From Treponema sp. (GTDB lineage Bacteria; Spirochaetota; Spirochaetia; Treponematales; Breznakiellaceae), in contig JAIRRR010000174.1 in the NCBI GenBank assembly GCA_031255875.1, positions 1 to 7,577 of the forward strand: 7,577 nt of DNA. Direction: 5' to 3'. Within the stretch, counting starts at the first letter, position 1, and every line of letters begins with the position of its first letter. Below, in pieces: positions 5,138-7,577 of the stretch. Below the pieces are notes generated by a model. The model saw only the letters and a program-made list of their open reading frames with translations. It was not told where the DNA came from and ran no database searches. Made by a program: the position numbers and the translations under genes.

Positions 5138-5460
5138 AACGTGTAGCAATTCTGTTGTGCCTCGCGGCGCTGGCTCTGTCCTTTCCGGCGTCCCTCCTGT
5201 TCGCCCAGGAAGCCGAGGCGGCCGCTCCGGCTGCGGCTTCGGACGGAGGAACCGCGGTGTGGAAGTATTTCGCCGCAGCCCTGGCCGTGGGCATCTCCTG
5301 CATAGCGGGCGGCCTTGCCGTCGGCCAGATAGGGACCGCCGCGATGGGCGCCATGAGCGAGAACCCGGAGCTTTCCGGCAAAGCGCTGCCCTACGCGGGC
5401 CTTGCCGAAGGCATCTGCCTCTGGGGCTTTCTGGTCGCCCTGCTCATACTGGTTCTGTAA
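5134..5460 (+). CDS. V-type ATP synthase/ATPase subunit K (rotor-ring proteolipid)
   Basis: Subunit K forms the rotor ring, each copy carrying the ion on a membrane-buried carboxylate. The 108-residue protein has a signal-peptide-like N-terminus (residues 1-25, Lys-Arg, then hydrophobic, then PASLLFAQ), an Ala-rich link, and one helical hairpin: helix 1 at about 44-70, the polar loop SENPELSGK (75-83), and helix 2 at about 86-108. The ion-binding residue is Glu92 in YAGLAEGICLWGF. It is a single hairpin rather than the double hairpin of the Enterococcus NtpK type. The residue after the glutamate is Gly, not the Thr or Ser usual in sodium-binding rings, and Gln64 lies two residues nearer the loop than the sodium-site Gln of those rings. 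Proton use is therefore the simpler reading, but this is inference. The start overlaps the I stop as ATGA, with AGGGAG at 5121-5126. Confidence 0.9.
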   Translation: MKRVAILLCLAALALSFPASLLFAQEAEAAAPAAASDGGTAVWKYFAAALAVGISCIAGGLAVGQIGTAAMGAMSENPELSGKALPYAGLAEGICLWGFLVALLILVL

Positions 5461-5464
5461 TAAT

Positions 5465-5529
5465 CAGGTAGCGGATAACGGATAACGGGTTTCGTTGCCC
5501 GCCGCTTGCTGCTTGTTATTCGCTGCTTG
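5465..5529 (+). promoter_or_regulatory. Long imperfect hairpin built from degenerate heptamers, between K and F
   Basis: Bases 5465-5479 can pair over 15 consecutive positions with 5515-5529 when G-U pairs are allowed (three of them). A small inner stem, CGGG (5486-5489) with CCCG (5498-5501), adds to it. The gap between K and F is about 100 nt, by far the largest between ATPase genes other than the C-I junction. Known proteolipid rings need many copies of K per complex, so an mRNA-stabilising or translation-damping structure directly after K would help set K above F, E and A. That role is inferred. Confidence 0.5.
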
Positions 5530-5543
5530 TTATTTGTTTCTTG
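5467..5543. repeat. Degenerate 7-bp tandem array including a 14-bp period repeat
   Basis: From 5467 the sequence divides cleanly into 11 consecutive heptamers that all end in CG or TG, for example GATAACG (twice), CTGCTTG (twice), TTATTCG and TTATTTG. GCTGCTTGTTATT occurs exactly twice, at 5508-5520 and 5522-5534. The left heptamers (GATAACG) are near reverse complements of the right ones (TTATTCG), which is why the region can fold back on itself. It lacks coding character and resembles short heptamer repeat families known from other bacteria, though I cannot assign it to one. Confidence 0.6.
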
Positions 5544-5559
5544 CCTGCGGGGTATTGGG

Positions 5560-5901
5560 ATGGATTATTTTTTTATCGGGGATCCCGAGCTTCTGACCGC
5601 CTTCCGCTTTGTGGGGGTTGACGGCGTTTCCGTCCGGGGGCTCGATGATACCAGGGCCGCGTTTCTTAAGATTACCCAGGGCTGGGACGAGGCGGCCGGC
5701 GCCTTCCTGCCCGGTACGGAAAGCTACCGCGTGCTTATCCTGACCGAGGAAGCTGCGGACTGGCTGGGGGACGATCTTACCCGGTGGCAGCTTTCCGGCC
5801 GCTACCCCCTGGTGGTAGAGGTGCCCGGCGCCATGGGCCGTCTTGAGGGGCGTAAAACCCTGGTGGATTCCATCAGGGAAGCTGTCGGCATACACGTCTA
5901 A
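5560..5901 (+). CDS. V-type ATP synthase/ATPase subunit F
   Basis: Subunit F is a small central-stalk protein that binds the D subunit and influences ATP hydrolysis. The 113-residue product has the family's order of parts: an N-terminal strand and turn DYFFIGDPELLTAFRFVGV (residues 2-20), the central YRVLILTEEAADWLG (56-70), and the C-terminal PLVVEVPGAMGRLEGRKTL (83-101) followed by the REAVGI helix. Both length and the VEVPG-EGRKT motif are typical. I chose ATG 5560 because the family motif starts there; the frame is open upstream to a TTG at 5506, but that stretch is the repeat array. The ribosome binding site is weak (GGGG at 5549-5552). The weak site and the hairpin just upstream both suggest lower expression than K. 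Confidence 0.9.
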   Translation: MDYFFIGDPELLTAFRFVGVDGVSVRGLDDTRAAFLKITQGWDEAAGAFLPGTESYRVLILTEEAADWLGDDLTRWQLSGRYPLVVEVPGAMGRLEGRKTLVDSIREAVGIHV

Positions 5902-5942
5902 GACGGGTTAAAATCCTGCGGGTCAGGTTTTGTTGGGTTTTT

Positions 5943-6575
5943 ATGGAAGAATTACAATCGACTGAGGTTCTGGACAGGGAGATACTCGAAGACGCCCGGC
6001 GAAAGGCGCAGCGTATCCTCAAGGCGGCCGACGAGGAAGCGGCTGAATCGGAGAAGGCGTGGGAAAGGAAAATGCAAAAGGCCGTGGTCGAGCTTAAGCG
6101 GCGTTCCGGCGAGCGGCTGGAAACGGGCCGCGCGGAAATAATGTCCCGCCTCCCGCTGGACAGGCGGCGGCTCGCCCTGGAAAGGACGGACCGCCTGCTC
6201 CGCGAAGCCGCCGCCTCTTACCTCGGGGGCCTTGGGCGGGAAAAACTGCTCGGCATCCTCTCCCGCGATCTTGCCGAGAGGGCCGGGGAACTGGAAGACG
6301 CAGCCGGCGGGGAAAGCGTTTTTAAAGCGGAGTACCGCTTTCTTTCGCAGGGCGAGGCGGAGGGCCTTTTGAAAAAAGCCTTCCCGGAAAATACCTTTGC
6401 CTTTAAGGAAGGGGACGCCGCGTATGCCCGCGCCGGCAGCTTCCCCGGCATTGTGGCCGATTTCGGGGCGGTAAGGCTCTCCGTTTCCGCGGACGCGGCG
6501 CTGGAAACCCTGCTTTCCGAAAAGCGGGGCGAGCTTGCGTCCGCCCTGCTCGGGGAGGGGGCGCTCGATGCTTAG
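5943..6575 (+). CDS. V-type ATP synthase/ATPase subunit E (peripheral stalk)
   Basis: Subunit E forms the outer stalk with the G/H-like protein and attaches to the catalytic head. The 210-residue protein has a long charged helix at residues 10-85 ([20 protein letters not shown]), the part that pairs with the G/H helix, and a globular C-terminal domain with [16 protein letters not shown] (169-184) and the final helix [13 protein letters not shown] (186-198), all in family order. The [14 protein letters not shown] start is what I expect of spirochaetal versions. ATG 5943 is preceded by only a weak site (GGG about five nt upstream) and by a small CCTG/CAGG stem followed by T-rich sequence. The last eight bases overlap the subunit A start, which suggests coupled translation. 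Confidence 0.88.
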   Translation: MEELQSTEVLDREILEDARRKAQRILKAADEEAAESEKAWERKMQKAVVELKRRSGERLETGRAEIMSRLPLDRRRLALERTDRLLREAAASYLGGLGREKLLGILSRDLAERAGELEDAAGGESVFKAEYRFLSQGEAEGLLKKAFPENTFAFKEGDAAYARAGSFPGIVADFGAVRLSVSADAALETLLSEKRGELASALLGEGALDA

Positions 6576-7577
6576 CGGCCGGGTCAGGCGGATATCCGGC
6601 CCCATCATCCGGGCCACCGGGCTGGGCGAGGCCGGGCTCTTCGACGTGGTCGAGGTCGGGGAAAAACGGATCACCGGGGAGATTATCCGGCTGGAAGGGG
6701 ACGAGGCGGTGATCCAGGTCTACGAGGACGATACGGGCCTCAAAATAGGGGCCGGCGCCGTGTCCACCGGGCGGCCCCTCTCGGCGCTTCTGGGGCCGGG
6801 GCTTATCGGCACGATTTACGACGGCATCCAGCGGCCCCTCCGGGCCCTGTTCGAGCAGTCGGGCGCCTTTATGGAAGCCGGCTCCCGGGGCGAGCCGCTC
6901 GAAGCGTGGAAAAAATGGCCCTTCGCGCCGAATGAGGAACTGGCGGAAAAACTGTCGAAAGCGGGGAGGGCGGAAATCGCGCCGGGCATGGTCCTGGGGA
7001 CAGTAAAGGAGACCGAGAGCATCACCTGCAAAATCATGGCGCCGCCCGGGACAAGGGGGGCGAATATCACGGAATTGCTGCCCGCCGGGGAAGTCTCCAT
7101 CAACAGCGCCGTCGCGAGGACCGATGCCGGGGAGGAAATACCCGTGGCCCAGTGGTGGCCGGTGCGCGTCCCCAGGCCCGTCGCGGAACGGCTTTCCCCG
7201 GACAAACCGCTGGTAACCGGGCAGCGGGTAATCGACGTGTTTTTCCCGCTTTCCAAGGGCGGGACCGCAGCCATTCCCGGCGGCTTCGGCACCGGCAAAA
7301 CCATGGCCCAGCACGCCGTGGCCAAGTGGTGCGACGCCGATGTCATCATCTATATAGGCTGCGGGGAACGCGGCAACGAGATGACCGACGTACTCACCGA
7401 TTTTCCGCACCTTACCGATCCCCGCACGGGCCGTTCCCTTATGGAGCGCACCATCCTGATAGCCAATACCAGTAATATGCCCGTCGCGGCGCGGGAAGTG
7501 TCGATATACACCGGCGTAACCCTGGCGGAATTCTACCGGGACATGGGCTTCCACGTGGCGATCATGGCCGATTCCAC
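6568..7577 (+). CDS. V-type ATP synthase/ATPase catalytic subunit A (3' end beyond the window)
   Basis: Subunit A carries the ATP-hydrolysing or ATP-forming sites of the catalytic head. The window holds 336 codons of an expected 580-600, with no stop. In order these are the N-terminal barrel ([13 protein letters not shown], residues 4-16), the [14 protein letters not shown] segment, [16 protein letters not shown] (76-91), the non-homologous bulge of A subunits (roughly 115-190), the P-loop GGFGTGKT (238-245, Lys244), and GCGERGNEM, with Glu267 as the catalytic glutamate. SNMPVAARE follows, and the window ends in the conserved ADST. The P-loop reads GGFGTGKT where GPFGSGKT is usual; both fit the Walker A rule, so activity is expected. 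ATG 6568 overlaps the E stop and has GGGGAGGGG at 6552-6560 as ribosome binding site. Confidence 0.95.
   Translation, partial: MLSGRVRRISGPIIRATGLGEAGLFDVVEVGEKRITGEIIRLEGDEAVIQVYEDDTGLKIGAGAVSTGRPLSALLGPGLIGTIYDGIQRPLRALFEQSGAFMEAGSRGEPLEAWKKWPFAPNEELAEKLSKAGRAEIAPGMVLGTVKETESITCKIMAPPGTRGANITELLPAGEVSINSAVARTDAGEEIPVAQWWPVRVPRPVAERLSPDKPLVTGQRVIDVFFPLSKGGTAAIPGGFGTGKTMAQHAVAKWCDADVIIYIGCGERGNEMTDVLTDFPHLTDPRTGRSLMERTILIANTSNMPVAAREVSIYTGVTLAEFYRDMGFHVAIMADS

Noticed and set aside
5911..5940. Small CCTG/CAGG stem followed by T-rich sequence between F and E, as a terminator
   Set aside because: Only four G/C pairs with a mismatch next to them, in the middle of an operon; too weak to call.
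6403..7554. Minus-strand open frame (383 codons) opposite subunits E and A
   Set aside because: It is the shadow of conserved E and A coding sequence; the translation is rich in Gly, Pro and Arg without motifs.

Overview
The window reads as a piece of a spirochaete chromosome, most like a Treponema or related host-associated spirochaete. I base this on protein character: a SecG with an 'LIQNEEGDSLGGIFAGG' core, a lone PTS EIIA beside it, and a bacterial V-type (A/V-type) ATPase operon with an E subunit that begins '[14 protein letters not shown]'. Base composition is GC-rich throughout. I do not name a species.

Layout: (1) Bases 1-95 hold the 5' end of a leftward gene that leaves the window. 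(2) Bases 96-484 are a divergent intergenic region with a good sigma70-type promoter, a 10-bp inverted repeat and a GNRA-capped hairpin directly before secG. (3) secG (485-904) and an EIIA-type PTS protein (926-1402) form a short rightward pair, followed by a perfect 12-bp stem-loop without a U-tract and two overlapping palindromes. (4) From 1506 to the right edge runs a V-type ATPase operon in the order G/H-like stalk protein, C, I, K, F, E, A (A is cut off; B and D would be expected beyond the edge). All genes are on the + strand.

How the genes work together: A (with the missing B) forms the catalytic head. E and the G/H-like coiled coil form the peripheral stalk. F and C form part of the central stalk and its seat on the membrane rotor. 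K makes the rotor ring, and I is the membrane stator with the ion half-channels. The genes are tightly packed, with ATGA overlaps (I/K), an 8-nt overlap (E/A) and short gaps. The two departures from tight packing are the most interesting parts. The C-I junction holds two near-identical 27-bp copies of a translation-start region, giving two micro-ORFs linked by ATGA/GTGA overlaps. The K-F gap holds a degenerate heptamer array that folds into a long G-U-containing hairpin just after the rotor-ring gene.

No wholly unknown multi-gene system is visible. The novelty candidates are regulatory and structural elements inside an otherwise recognisable V-ATPase operon, plus a G8 tract inside its first gene.
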